Shown piece by piece: positions 1-11,800 of a stretch of 64,000 nt of DNA; the first letter of the stretch is position 1, and each line of letters begins with the position of its first letter. Under the pieces are notes generated by a model. That model did not search any database. It was not told the origin of the DNA and saw only the letters and a list, made by a program, of their open reading frames with translations. Source of the stretch: Bufo bufo. Its lineage: Eukaryota > Chordata > Amphibia > Anura > Bufonidae. A program made the position numbers and the translations under genes. Location: assembly GCF_905171765.1 (NCBI RefSeq), contig NC_053392.1, positions 400,389,899-400,453,898 on the forward strand, in the 5' to 3' direction.

Positions 1-134
1 GTATCCCAGGTGTGAGCTGTCTGAGCATCCATGTGTCTCAGGTGTGAGCTGTCCGAGTGTGCATGTGTCTTGGTTCTTAGCTGTCTGATTATGCGTCCCT
101 AGTGTGGGCTGTCTAAGCGTGTATGTGTCCCAGC
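1..134. repeat. Decayed ~32-bp minisatellite
   Basis: About four tandem units of 30-32 bp, each with a variant of GTGTGAGCTGTCTGAG followed by a CATGTGTC-like spacer. The units differ by several substitutions and two are shortened. The array is cut by the left edge of the window, so its full length is unknown. No coding potential is seen. Confidence 0.7.
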
Positions 135-1160
135 ATAGCAAGTCTATAGTGTAATGGTAAGTCTTCTGCCTTCCACACATAAATAAACTTCTAAATGCTA
201 TTAATGATTTTTTGATTGCGGGGCAATAAGTGAAAAAATTAGGATGGCCGCTTATTCAGTGTGGAATCTTGTTCTAAACACAAAAAGGACAGTCTGAGTC
301 AGAATGTAGAGCACATGACCCATATGGAAGCTTTGTTCTCTGCCTGTATCAGCCCTGTAAAGCACTATGTTATGGACAGACGACAGCTGAGATTATCTCT
401 ATTCTGTGTCTGTTGTAATGGAGCTCACTTTGTATTTACAAGCTGGAAAGAGAGATTCGACAAACACACTAACAAGCTAAAGTCTTTGCTAATGACACAC
501 CTCCAATTATGACCACTTAGCATCCCAAATTTACCACTACCGTGAAGTATGATATCACATGAAAAAACTATCTTAGAACCACTTGGATAAGTAAAAGCAA
601 TCAAAAGTTATTAGCACATAAAGTGACATGTCATTTTCAAAATTAGGCTGTGTCAAAAAGGTAAAAACCGATTGTCTCTGGAAGTAAGGATTATTTTAAA
701 CAGAAGTAAAATACAATACCCAAACCTCCTGTGGTTAATCAGAACTGGAGTTAGAGAGCTATAACTCAGGTTCTGGTGAACCAAGTGAGGCCTAGTTGTT
801 GCACTTATGAAATGGACTGAAAAAACACAAGTAGTACACCTGTCTGAAAGTGGTCAGAATATAAACTAATTAAAAACGATAGTTTATAGTGACAATCAGT
901 GGACGGACATGTTTTAGCTGCTGTAAATCCTTTCCGTCAGAACTTTATTACATATTTCCCTCTAAAGATCAGGTATGGACAGAAAAAGGATAATGTAAAA
1001 TATAAGCTTTATTCAAGTTTGTGAATATCTACAAGTGTTTTGTGTGACTATACAGCAATTTGAACAATGGTAAATGTCATTGTGGTGTTTATAAAAAAAA
1101 CTAATTAATTGCATAGGGGGAAATAGATGAACAAGTACACATCTCCCCACTCCCCATATA
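135..1160. other. Unassigned AT-rich stretch
   Basis: No transposon end, coding region or RNA gene could be recognised. The only open frame of note (261-512, 83 codons) lacks a recognisable domain. The short stretch at 150-185 vaguely resembles a tRNA D-arm but has no complete cloverleaf. This may be ordinary intergenic DNA or an old repeat. Confidence 0.4.
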
Positions 1161-1611
1161 TGACAATAAGAGACGTCTGTGCTGCCCCTCCCCTTGGCAT
1201 CATGTTAAATTACAAATCTACGCCTCTCCTCCTTTCCATGGAGTCTGTCAGGATCAAACCTTGTATTCAACAGGCGTTGCTTACTAAATAAACAAAGAAA
1301 GGCGCACCATAGGGTAAATACCGTATGCACGAGAAAAAATGAATACTCCAAGTGGAGGCTCATTTTAGAGGGTTGTGCAAGATATAGGCACAACCCTATT
1401 GTAGACGTGGTGGGAGTAATTTAAATTCCCTGAAATGGTCGATGTGCAGCCACGGATGTAGATCTCCTTGATAAGAACGCCTGAAGCCTCACGGAGAGTT
1501 ACTATGCAGAAATGGATACAGTCATCCTTCGGCGCAAAACGAACCAACCAATCAGAAGTTGCAAGTTGCAGGAGTCTTCATCAAACGTTTCTTTATTATT
1601 TTTTCAGAGAC

Positions 1612-1660
1612 CCTTCACACAATGCATTTCGGGGAATACCTCCCCTTCCTCAGGTGAAAC
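1612..1660 (-). ncRNA. Hammerhead-ribozyme-like motif, Penelope element 1
   Basis: On the minus strand the core CUGAGGAA (1653-1646) is followed by a stem II hairpin (GGGG 1645-1642 with CCCC 1634-1631), then GAAA (1630-1627), a very short UGCA stem III, and UU at the cleavage position. Three bases upstream (CAC) pair with GUG downstream as the start of stem I. This matches the order of a type I hammerhead, apart from one extra A after the CUGANGA box. Hammerheads are known in Penelope pseudo-LTRs. Activity here is not shown, and the U-rich cleavage triplet is less typical than GUC. Confidence 0.5.
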
Positions 1661-1691
1661 AGTGTTTAACAATAAAGGGTTTACATGTGGC

Positions 1692-1699
1692 TTTAAATA
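1692..1699 (-). promoter_or_regulatory. TATA-like box of Penelope element 1 pseudo-LTR
   Basis: TATTTAAA on the minus strand lies 39 bases before the hammerhead-like core. The same spacing (31-35 bases) is seen in two other Penelope-type units of this window, which supports a shared promoter layout. Confidence 0.35.
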
Positions 1700-2256
1700 C
1701 ATACACACATAGAAAAAAACAGGGGTCAATTAGGGGGCTGTGGGAGCGGTACTAGGGTTCAGAGGTGACATTGACAAGATGAACCCCTCAGGTGTAGCAA
1801 TAGTTTATTAATAATGATGGTGGTGGTAGGGACTTGCTGGACCCTAGGGTACCATAACCCTACTTTCATAATATTTCTAAATATATAAAGAGGTAAATGA
1901 TTTTGAACAGGGGCCACGAAATGACCCTCCCACACCACATGACCGCTGGGTGGTCACATGCAGAATGCCGGCTCCAGAAAAATACTACGCCGGGGTGCCA
2001 GTGAAATCAGGAGCCCGCGCGCGATCATGTGACGCAGCCGTCACCATGGGAACATGATGCTCAGGCACCGTCGGTCACGTCACTGGCACCATGTCAACAT
2101 GACGCTCGAGCGCCACGAGGACATGACGCCCGAGCACTAAAGATCCGGGGAGATGAGCGCTTGGAGCGGGGTGATGGAATGGGTTACAAAGGAAGCAGCA
2201 ATTCATTGTAGTACATAAATACATAGCCCATATAGGTAATAAATATAGTTGGATAA

Positions 2257-4492
2257 GGCCTCATGCACACGACCGTTGTGTGCATCTGTGGCCGTTGTTT
2301 CGTTTTCCGTGATTTTCTGCGGATCCATTGACTTTCAATGGGTTCGTTGAAAACTCGGAAAATGCACCGTTGTTCATCCGCGGCCGTGATCCGTGTTTCC
2401 TGTCCGTCAAAAAAATAAGACCTGTCCTATTTTTTTGACGGACAACGGTTCACGGACTCATTCAAGTCAATGGGTCCGTGAAAAAACACGGATGCACACA
2501 AGATTGGCATCCGCGTCCGTGATCCGTGGCCGTAGGCTACTTTCACACAGACGGATCGCAGATCAGACTTCGTGAAAACTCAAATCCGACAGTATATTCT
2601 AACACAGAGGCGTTCCCATGGTGATGGGGACGCTTCAAGTTAGAATATACTAAGAACTTTGTACATGACTGCCCCCTGCTGCCTGGCAGCACCCGATCTC
2701 TTACAGGGGGCTGTGATCCGCACAATTAACCCCTCAGGTGCCGCACCTGAGAGGTTAATTGTGTGTATCATAGCCCCCTGTAAGAGATCAGGTGCTGCCA
2801 GGCAGGAGGGGGCAGACCCCCTCCCCTGTATTTAACTCATTGGTGGCCAGGGCGGTCCCCCTCCCTCCCTCCCCTGTATTTAATTCATTGGTGGCCAGTG
2901 CGGCCCCCCTCCCTCCCCTGTATTTAACTCATTGGTGGCCAGTGCGGCCCCCCTCCCTTGTATTTAACTCATTGGTGGCCAGTGTGGCCCCCCTCCCTCC
3001 CTCCCCAGTATTAAATTCATTGGTGGCCAGTTCGGCCTAAAATTAAAATCACCTTCCCCCATCATTGACGGCCAGTGCAGCCTCCCCTCTCCCCCCCCTA
3101 ATTAAAATCACCTTCCCCCATCATTGGTGGCCAGTGCAGCCTCCCCTCCCCCCCCCCCTAATTAAAATCACCTTCCCCCATCATTGGTGGCAGTGGAGAG
3201 TTCCGATCGGAGTCCCAGTTTAATCGCTGGGGCTCCGATCGGTAACCATGGCAACCAGGACACTACTGCAGTCCTGGTTGCGGTTACTTAGCAATTTTTA
3301 GAAGCATTATACTTACCTGCGATGTCTGTGACTGGCCGGGCGCTCCTCCTACTGGTAAGTGACAGGTCTGTGCTATAGGCAATGCGCCGCACAGACCTTT
3401 CACTTACCAGTAGGAGGAGCGCCCGGCTGGTCACAAACAGCGAAGGTAAGTATAATGCTTCTAAAATTGCTAAGTAACCATGGCAACCAGGACTGCAGCA
3501 GCGTCCTGGTTGCCATGGTTACCGATCGGAGCACCAGCGGTTAAACTGGGACTCCGATCGGAACTCTCCGCTGCCACCAATAATGGGGGAAGGTGATTTT
3601 ATTAGGGGGAGGGAGAGGGGAGGCCACACTGGCCACTAATGATGGGGGGGTGATTTTAATTAGGGAGGGGGGGAGAGGGGAGGCCGCACTGGCCACCAAT
3701 GATGGGGGGGTGATTTTAATTAGGGGGGGAAGAGGGTAGGCCGCACTGGCCACCAATGAATATAATACTGGGGAGGGAGGGAGTGGGGCCGCACTGGCTA
3801 CCAATGAGTTAAATACAGGAGAGGGAGGGAGGGGGGCCGCACTGGCCACCAATGAGTTAAATACAGGGGAGGGGGGTCTGCCCCCTCCTGCCTGGCAGCA
3901 CCTGATCTCTTACAGGGGGCTATGATACGCACAATTAACCCCTCAGGTGCGGCACCTGAGGGGTTAATTGTGCGGATCACAGCCCCCTGTAAGAGATCGG
4001 GTGCTGCCAGGCAGCAGGGGGCAGTCATGTACAAAGTTCTTAGTATATTCTAACTTGAAGCATCCCCATCACTATGGGAACGCCTCTGTGTTAGAATATA
4101 CTGTCGGATCTGAGTTTTGACGATCTAACTCAAATCCGATGGTATATTCTAACATAGAGGCGTTCCCATGGTGATGGGGACGCTTCAAGTTAAAACTCCG
4201 ATCCTATGGTATATTAACTCCTGACTTTACATTGAAAGTCAATGGGGGACGGATCCGTTTGCAATTGCACCATATTGTGTCAACGTCAAACGGATCCGTC
4301 CCCATTGACTTGCATTGTAAGTCAGGACGGATCCGTTTGGCTCCGCACGGCCAGGCGGACACCAAAACGACTTTTTCTTCATGTCCGTGGATCCTCCAAA
4401 AATCAAGGAAGACCCACGGAAGAAAAAACAGACACGGATTACGGACCTACGGACCCCATTTTTGCGGACCTTAAAAAAAAACGGTCGTAGAA
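2257..4492. mobile_element. Foldback MITE composite, Harbinger-like, inside Penelope element 1
   Basis: The left end GGCCTCATGCACACGACCGT is preceded by TAA. A shortened matching right end (AACGGTCGT) stands at 4480-4488, followed by TAA at 4493-4495. This suggests a 3-bp duplication typical of Harbinger-type MITEs. A second element begins inside at 2535 with GGCTACTTTCACAC. The inner part is a long imperfect palindrome centred near 3385. Its arms carry a C-rich block in which ATTTAACTCATTGGTGGCC recurs every 40-60 bp. The matching inner right end is not found, so the inner element is truncated or rearranged. Open frames here are by-products of the repeats. Confidence 0.6.
2820..3200. repeat. 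C-rich tandem block in left arm of the palindrome
   Basis: A run of units containing TTGGTGGCCAGTGCGG separated by C-rich CCCTCCCTCCCC stretches. It recurs as the reverse complement at 3570-3870 in the right arm. The proline-rich frames it creates are not genes. Confidence 0.7.
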
Positions 4493-4849
4493 TAAAAAAT
4501 TGTATAGAAAATAAATAAATAGATGGACATGAGTGATAAATATAAACATTGAAAAATACATAGATAAATGAAGATAAAAAATATATTAAATATACAGAAA
4601 TCAGAGACATTCTGATTTTATGAGAAGGAGGGCCTCTGTAAAAGGACTTGAGTATTTTTGGGGCACATACATAAGAAAATTAAAATGTAAAATACCTGGT
4701 ATTAGAAATAAAAATGATGAATAGGTGGTATAAAACATATAAAACATTTATATAAAAAGGGGGGGGGGGGAACCCCCATCCCTTTCAGGTGAATAAGAGG
4801 AACACTATTTTTTTTAAAACATTTCAAGATTAGTATTTCGTGGTTATCA

Positions 4850-6095
4850 TAAATTTATTTCAAAAGCTTCATTTAGGCCGTTTGGTTTTAAGCAGTTTTG
4901 TCTAAAAATCCAGAACATTTCACGTCTCTTCAGGGTTTGGTTAATATTTCGGCAATCGTTTGCTATTTGCTCAATGGGTGTCACGTTGAAACCCAAAGTG
5001 CTCCCTTCATGTTGTCCGGCAGTGTGATGGGAGACGATGTGTTGTAAGAATTTTTTTGCGGATATTTGACCTATGTTTGTTCAGCCTACTTCTAAGCGTT
5101 TGTGTAGTCCGGCCTATGCATTGTAACCCACACGGACATTCTAATAAATATATGTCTCTAATATGTCTCTAATCGGAAAGGATTTACCAGTAGAATAACT
5201 GGAGAAGGTAGGGGACGAGCTTATCATGGTGCAGCACAAACATCTGGATACACTGCATCTGAAACTGCCTGCCGTGGTTGACTTACAGCTGCCTGTAATA
5301 AATTAATTTTTATTTTGTATATTGGGTTTTAATTTGCTGGGTGCCAAAACACTTTTTAAGGTTTTCACCCTCCTAAAAATAAGTGGAGGCTGGGTTGGTA
5401 GAACTTTCTTCACATGGGGATCTTTTTTCAATATATACCAATATTTGGATAGTATGCTTCTAATAATACTGTGATTATCACCATATATTGTAATAAAACT
5501 CATAATATCTCTTATTAGTATCTGAATTTTCTTTTTTGGTAGTTGTTTTAATTTTAGCAAGGTAATCTTCTTGGGATAACTCATTAGCTTTTTTGTAAGT
5601 GGCCTCTATGACCATCGAAGGGTATCCCTTTTGTAGGAATCTATTCCGAATGGTCTCGCTTTGGGATATAAAGTCACTATTCAAAATACAATTACGCCTA
5701 ATTCTTTTCAATTGGCTAAAAGGGATGTTTTTATAGTGAGTACTTGAAAAATCCAAATAACTATTGCTATCCACTTTTTAAAAAAAGGTTAGAGTCATTA
5801 TTCTGTTTCCTACGGAACCCAGTTCAAGGTCCAAATATTCAATCTTGTTCGTGTCAAATGTCCCTGACAGTTTTATGCCCCAACTGGTCTTATTACATCC
5901 TCCATAAAGGAGGTAATGGAAGCATCATCACCATTCCAGATAAATATCAGGTCATCAATGTATCTCCGGTAAAAGACAATATTATTTGTCCAGTATCTAG
6001 ATCCGTAGATACACTAATCCTCAAAATGCCCCATGAACAAATTAGCAAAGCTCGGCGCAAATTTCGGCCCCATAGCAGTGCCCCGCCTTTGTAGA
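4850..6095 (-). pseudogene. Penelope-like reverse transcriptase and GIY-YIG endonuclease, broken
   Basis: Minus-strand translation gives RT sequence with the catalytic box YIDD at 5962-5951, in the context FYRRYIDDLIFIW. It is followed in other frames by the region after the catalytic domain (IPFSQLKRIRR, and IRSILSKYWYILK near 5460-5400). Near 5160-5060 comes the endonuclease core ECPCGLQCIGRTTQ, a GIY-YIG-type motif. The order RT then GIY-YIG is diagnostic of canonical endonuclease-bearing Penelope-like elements. Several stops and frameshifts break the frame, for example after the YIDD domain and before the segment at 5774. The N-terminal RT fingers are missing. It is an inactive 5' truncated copy. 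Confidence 0.85.
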
Positions 6096-6237
6096 TACAA
6101 TATGTCTTCATTTCACTGGCGCCCCGGCGTAGTATTTCTTTTTGGAGCCGGCATTCTGCACGTGACCACCCGGCGGTCATGTGATGTGGGAGGGTCATTT
6201 TGTGACCCCTGTTCAAATGATCATTTACCTCTTTATA

Positions 6238-6924
6238 CACTCACCTAAAGAATTATTAGGAACACCATACTAATACGGTGTTGGACCCCCTTTTGCCTTC
6301 AGAACTGCCTTAATTCTACGTGGCATTGATTCAACAAGGTGCTGATAGCATTCTTTAGAAATGTTGGCCCATATTGATAGGATAGCATCTTGCAGTTGAT
6401 GGAGATTTGAGGGATGCACATCCAGGGCACGAAGCTCCCGTTCCACCACATCCCAAAGATGCTCTATTGCAGGGCTGGCCAACCTGCGGCTCTCCAGCTG
6501 TTGTAAAACTACAATTCCCACCATGCCATGCTGTAGGCTGATAGTTGTAGGCTGTCTGGGCATGCTGGGAGTTGTAGTTTTGCAACAGCTGGAGAGCCGC
6601 AGGTTGGCCAGCCCTGCTCTATTGGGTTGAGATCTGGTGACTGTGGGGGCCATTTTAGTACAGTGAACTCATTGTCATGTTCAAGAAACCAATTTGAAAT
6701 GATTCGAGCTTTGTGACATGGTGCATTATCCTGCTGGAAGTAGCCATCAGAGGATGGATACATGTTCTCATTCTGTTTACGCCAAATTTGGACTCTATTA
6801 TTTGAATATCTCAACAGAATTCGAGACTCATCAGACCAGGCAACATTTTTCCAGTCTTCAACAGTCCAATTTTGGTGAGCTCGTGCAAATTGTAGCCTCT
6901 TTTTTTTATTTGTAGTGGAGATGT
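6238..6924 (-). mobile_element. Tc1-like element, copy A, truncated
   Basis: The left terminal repeat starts CACTCACCTAAAGAATTATT directly after TA (6236-6237). The minus-strand frames at 6270-6653 and 6509-6814 are the C-terminal part of a Tc1 transposase: FQQDNAPCHKA with the second catalytic D, then the LNPIE box. Compared with the complete relative at 25060-26109, sequence identity stops at 6924, so the N-terminal half and the right terminal repeat are lost. A 147-bp hAT MITE is inserted in the gene at 6470. It shares the internal deletion seen in the other two copies of this family. Confidence 0.9.
6470..6616. mobile_element. hAT-type palindromic MITE with 8-bp target duplication
   Basis: Ends CAGGGCTGGCC and GGCCAGCCCTG enclose inverted arms that include CTCTCCAGCTGTT. 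The 8-bp duplication CTCTATTG (6462-6469 and 6617-6624) is exact, and removing the element restores the Tc1 sequence. A second copy of the same length is at 56183-56329. Confidence 0.93.
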
Positions 6925-7107
6925 GTCTGCAAGTGAGATCTACAGTACGCCATCAGAAAGCAGTGTGTTTAGCAAACATTATAAAAAGGGGCTTATTCAC
7001 TAGAGTGTGTCTGCAAGTGAGATCTACAGTACGCCATCAGAAAGCAGTGTGTTTAGCAGACATTATAAATGGGGCTTATTCACTAGAGTGCGCCATCAGA
7101 TTTTTTT
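6925..7107. repeat. 84-bp tandem duplication at start of hAT element 1
   Basis: Two units, each beginning TGTCTGCAAGTGAGATC and ending with ATTCACTAGAGTG, differ by a few bases. A third partial unit (GCGCCATCAGA) follows. The repeat adjoins the truncated Tc1 and precedes the 90-bp array, so it probably belongs to the 5' part of hAT element 1. Confidence 0.7.
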
Positions 7108-8275
7108 CTGGGTAAATTAACCTCATTTGTGCCACATCTGTGTGTGCGTTCAATCCGCAACCATTATATTCAGTACTCCAGCAGAGAATTATTTATATTT
7201 TGGGCAAATTTAACTAGTTTTGGGCACATCTGTGTGTACGTTTAGGCCGCAACCATATATACAGTATTCCAGCAGAGAATTAATTTTATTTGGGACAAAT
7301 TTAACTAGTTTTAGGCATATCTATGTGTGCGTTCAATCCACAAATGTTATATACAGTATTCCAGCAGAGAATTATTTGTATTTGGGACACATTTTCCTAC
7401 TTTTGGGCACATCTGTGTGTGTGTGTGTTCAATCCACAAATGTTATATACAATATTCCAGCAGAGAATAAATTTTATTTGGGACAAATTTAACTAGTTTT
7501 AGGCACATCTGTGTGTGCGTTTAGGCCGCAACCGTATATACAGTATTCCAGCAGAGAATTATTTGTATTTGGGACACATTTAACTACTTTTGGGCACATC
7601 TGTGTGTGTGTTTGGGCCGCAACCATATATACAGTATCGCAGAGAATTATTTCTATTTGGGACAAATTTAACTAGTTTTAGGCACATCTGTGTGTGCGTT
7701 CAATCCATAAACGTTATATACAGTATTCCAGCAGAGAATTATTTGTATTTGGGACACATTTAACTACTTTTGGGCACATCTGTGTGTGTGTTTAGGCTGC
7801 AACCATATATACAGTATTCCAGCAGAGAATTATTTGTATTTGGGACAAATTTAACTAGTTTTAGGCACATCTGTGTGTGCGTTCAATCTATAAACGTTAT
7901 ATACAGTATTCCAGCAGAGAATTATTTGTATTTGGGACACATTTACCTACTTTTGGGCACATCTGTGTGTGCGTTCAATCCACAAATATTATATACAGTA
8001 TTCCAGCAGAGAATACATTTTATTTGGGACAAATTTAACTAGTTTTAGGCACATCTGTGTGTGCGTTTAGGCCGCAACCGTATATACAGTATTCCAGCAG
8101 AGAATTATTTGTATTTGGGACACATTTAACTACTTTTGGGCACATTTGTGTGTGCGTTTAGGCCGCAACCTATATACTGTATTCCAGCAGAGAATTATTT
8201 GTATTTGGGACAAATTTAACTAGTTTGGGGCACATCTGTGTGTGCGTTCAATCCACAAACGTTATATTTAAATAA
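7108..8275. repeat. 90-bp tandem array, about 13 monomers, dimeric
   Basis: Each monomer has GGGACA(A/C)ATTTAACTA, then CACATCTGTGTGTG, then CAGTATTCCAGCAGAG. Monomers alternate between an ACAAAT...ACTAGTTTTAGG type and an ACACAT...ACTACTTTTGGG type for most of the array, giving a repeat of about 181 bp. The array ends just before the first methionine of the transposase region. Subterminal repeats often bind hAT transposases, but no such role is shown here. Confidence 0.9.
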
Positions 8276-10445
8276 GTTGTCCAACATCTATTGAATAAAC
8301 CTTTTAATATGAAGAAGGCGAGCACTAAGGGACGGAGAAGTGGGCATGTTGATGATGGTTCAGACAAAGGCCGTGACCCTGTGCGCAATGAAACTGTGCC
8401 AGCTGCCGGTGAAACTGGAAAAAAGAAAAAATTCACCATACCCAGTTTCATTTCACAGTTAACTGGGCGTCGCAGGACAACACTGTCCAAGTCGGACCAG
8501 TGTGACCGGTTGGATGGCAGAAGATAATTCTTCCACCCTCTCTTCCACCAAGACCAGTCTCATTAGCAAAGAGTCTGGTCCACAGAATCCTCACCCTGAT
8601 CCTCCTTCCTCCCACCATGTAGAGTCAGGAGTCGGACAAACCGTTGATACCACACTCAGACATTCCGAGGACCTATTTTCATCGCCATCACTAGATTTGG
8701 CACTCTCGCCAAGCACGCTTGAAGAGGCACAGATCTTGTGCCCTGATTCACAACCTCTTGACCTATCACAGGGTCAAGAAGATGAAGCTGGTGAACGTCA
8801 ATTATTTGTTCGCGAGGTGGATGAGGATGAGACACAGTTGTCAATCACTGAGGTTGTGGTTAGGTCAAGTCAGGAGGATGGTGATGAGGAAGTGGAAGAG
8901 GAGGTGGTGGACGATGAGGTCACTGACCCAACTTGGGAAGGTAAAAAGCCGAGCAAGGAAAGCAGTACAAACGAGGAGGGATCTCCAGCACCGCAACAAG
9001 CTGTAAGAGGCAGTGGTGTGGCAAAAGGCAGAAGTCGGCCAACACCAAACAGGCCCGCAACCGTTACACAGAGCACCCACATGTGTAAATCTCGCTTGCC
9101 AATGGGTAGGTGTTCCGCAGTATGGCGCTTTTTTTGCAGAAAGTGCAGATGACAAAAGAGTGGTAGTTTGCAACCTGTGCCGCACCAAAATGAGTTGGGG
9201 CGCAAACACCAGCAACCTCACCCCCACCAGCATGGTCTGCCACATGGCATCCAAGCACCCTAATCAGTGGGCGAACGCCTAGGTCCACAATCTGGGTCTG
9301 TGGGCTACCCCACTGCCTCCTCTTCCCCTGTGTTACGCACTGCTGGCCAATCAGCAACTACATCCACTTCCCTGTCCCAGCGCAGAGTCCAATTGTCCTT
9401 ACCCCAGGCATTTGAACGCAAGCGGAAATACCCAGCCACCCACCCACTGTCCATAGCACTAAATGCGCAGTTTTCAAATTACTGGCCCTGGAAATGTTGC
9501 CATATAGGCTTGTGGAGACTGAGGCCTTCCGCAGCCTGATGTCGGCGGCCGTCCCTCGGTACACAGTCCCCAGCCGCCACTATTTTTCACGGTGTGCTGT
9601 GCCCGCCTTACACCAACATGTGTCCCTGAACATCACCCGTGCCCTGACCAATGCAGTTATTGGGAAGGTCCACTTGACCACGGACTCATGGACAATTGCT
9701 GGTGGCCAGGGACGCTACATTTCCCTGACCGCACACTGGGTGAATGTGGAGGCCGGGAGTGAGTCGTACCCACGCCCAGGATTGCAGGCACTACGTCCAT
9801 CAGGGTCTCCGCCAGCAGCTATGTTACTGGCTCCAACCCCCACTTCTCATCCTCCTCTTCCGCCGCTACCTCCACCACTTCTACCTCCAGCAATCAGCCA
9901 TCAGTCGGTAGCTGGAAGTAGTGTAGCACTGCTGTGGGGAAACGTCAACAGGCCGTGACGAAGCTGATCTGCCTAGGGGGCAAACAGCACACCGCTGCAG
10001 AGCTGTGGCAGGGTATAAGGGACCAGACTGAGCTGTGGCTGTCGCCACTCAACCTACAACCAGGTATGGTTGTGTCGGACAATGGCCGTAACTTGGTGGC
10101 GGCTTTGGAGCTCGGCAACCTGATGCACGTGCCATGCCTAGCGCACGTATTAAACTTAGTGGTTCAGCGGTTTATTAAAACATACCCAAATTTGACAGAG
10201 CTACGAGTAAAAGCACGCCGCGTGTTTGCGCCCATTTCCGCAAGTCGTCCACAGCTTCATCCGCTCTGTCAACGCTGCAGCAGCGCTTGGGGCTTCCAGC
10301 TCACCGACTGCTGTGCAACGTGAGCACGTGCTGGAACTCTATGTTCTACATGTTGTCCAGGCTTTGTGACAAGTCATCGCGCCACCTGAGCCGTACAGCG
10401 CGGGACACAGGCCGGAAGAGGCCTGCATCGCATTGCTGACATGGA

Positions 10446-10740
10446 GGTAAGTATAAGTGTTTTTTTATTTTTTTTAATATATACAATACTTTTACTGGCA
10501 CATGTCGGGGCTGTTATTACTGGCACTTGGGGGTGCTGTTATTACTGGCACATGGGGGGGCTGTTATTACTGGCACATGGGGGGCTGTTATTGCTGGCAC
10601 ATGGGGGGGCTGTTATTACTGGCACATGGGGGGGCTGTTATTACTGGCACATGGGGGGGCTGTTATTACTATATAATCAGCATAAGCATCCCACTTCTGT
10701 GTCTACTCAAATGATCGCTGCTCACAATTAAGGACAATAC
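10446..10740. repeat. 25-bp minisatellite inserted in hAT transposase 1
   Basis: About seven units of GGCTGTTATTACTGGCACAT with a variable G run. The block begins at GTAAGTATAAGTG and interrupts the coding region between catalytic core and C-terminus. GTAAGTATAA also occurs in the palindrome at 3440, so this is probably a MITE fragment carrying its own array rather than an intron. Confidence 0.65.
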
Positions 10741-10840
10741 TCTGAATGTGGCAGATGTGGAAATGGGGGAGGACTTTAGTGTGGGTGATAGCCAGACCAC
10801 CCACATTTCGTCTTCTCAGCTCAAATTGGACCAAGAGGAG

Positions 10841-10875
<35 letters not shown>

Positions 10876-11269
10876 GCTGCTACAGAGGGTACTACCGATG
10901 GAACTTTAAGTATATCGGTTCGATGTGGATGGGCATAGGGGGATGAGGAGGAGGATGAGGAGATGGAGAGTCATCCTAACGTTGACATAGACGTCTTGCC
11001 TGTTGGTACTCTGGCACACATGGCTGACTTCATGTTAGGCTGACTTTCCCGCGACCCTCGCGTTATACGCATTATAGATAACACGGATTACTGGGTGTTC
11101 ACCCTTCTTGACCCCCGCTACAAAGAGAACTTCTCATCTTTCATTCCTGTGGTGGAATACCAGAAGGTTCTTGTTGAGAAATTGCTCCAAACATTTCCAT
11201 CTGACAAAGCTGGCGGCAGAGTCCGTACTTCCATAGGCAAACGAGGAAGGCAGACAACAGGAACACACT

Positions 11270-11800
11270 CCGGATGTCTGATTAATAACAAACATACATA
11301 TCTAAATGGTGTGGGGGGGGGCGTACTTGGGCAGCTCAGCCTCTGTCGGTGGTGGACCTTGTCCCAGCCCTGGGCATAAGTGCAGAGGAATGCTACTCCC
11401 AAGATAAAATAGGTGCGCATTCACACTTGAAAGTGCCACTCCCTCAAGCAAATACTACATAGACAAAAAAATCACAGAAAAAAATAAGATAAAAACATCC
11501 TGCACGGTATGATATATAAATGTGCGGATGTCCTTGGCCATATTATTGAAGAAAATCACAGAAATAAGTTAATAATGCACTTAGTAAAGTAGATGCAAGC
11601 ATTATATATGGACAAAGTCCTCACTCTGATATGATAATATCTGAGACACTTAGCCAATATATTTTGATCAAAACACATCTGAGCCCGCCTACCCAGCGCC
11701 AAGGTGGTCTCAGGTCAGGCGGGTCCTACGCTAAACCTACCTAAGCCATTGGGCTTCTATGTTCAGGAGCGCAGACGCTGCACATACATACAACACTCTA
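11270..11800. other. Unidentified ~530-bp insertion in hAT transposase 1
   Basis: Between the LLDPRYK region and the C-terminal dimerisation domain lies AT-rich sequence with no transposase similarity. It includes a G9 run at 11312-11320 and a short inverted repeat around GCCCGCCTACCC and GGTCAGGCGGGTC (11682-11730). Flanking duplications were not found. It could be a second MITE or remains of a retroelement. Confidence 0.4.

Larger units (their letters stand above)
1200..6237 (-). mobile_element. Penelope-like element 1 with inverted pseudo-LTR ends
   Basis: Read on the minus strand, the element runs from an inverted 5' pseudo-LTR piece (about 6237-6105), through broken RT and GIY-YIG endonuclease sequence (about 6095-4850), a 3' UTR, and a 3' pseudo-LTR (about 2250-1200). 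The stretch at 6110-6237 is the reverse complement of 1880-2010. This arrangement, a 5' truncated pseudo-LTR copy in inverted orientation, is known for Penelope-like elements. A foldback MITE (2257-4492) interrupts the tail. The 3' pseudo-LTR carries a TATA-like box and a hammerhead-like motif. The outer 3' boundary is uncertain. Confidence 0.7.

Noticed and set aside
150..200. tRNA-like stretch (AGTGTAATGGTAAGTC)
   Set aside because: Only a D-arm-like part is present; no acceptor, anticodon or T arms pair and no B box was found.
2792..3852. Proline-rich frames on both strands
   Set aside because: By-products of the C-rich palindrome arms.
10441..10460. Intron donor in the hAT transposase (GAG/GTAAGTATAAG)
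   Set aside because: The segment behaves as a minisatellite-bearing insertion, and similar GTAAGTATAA occurs in an unrelated palindrome at 3440; no convincing acceptor restores the frame.
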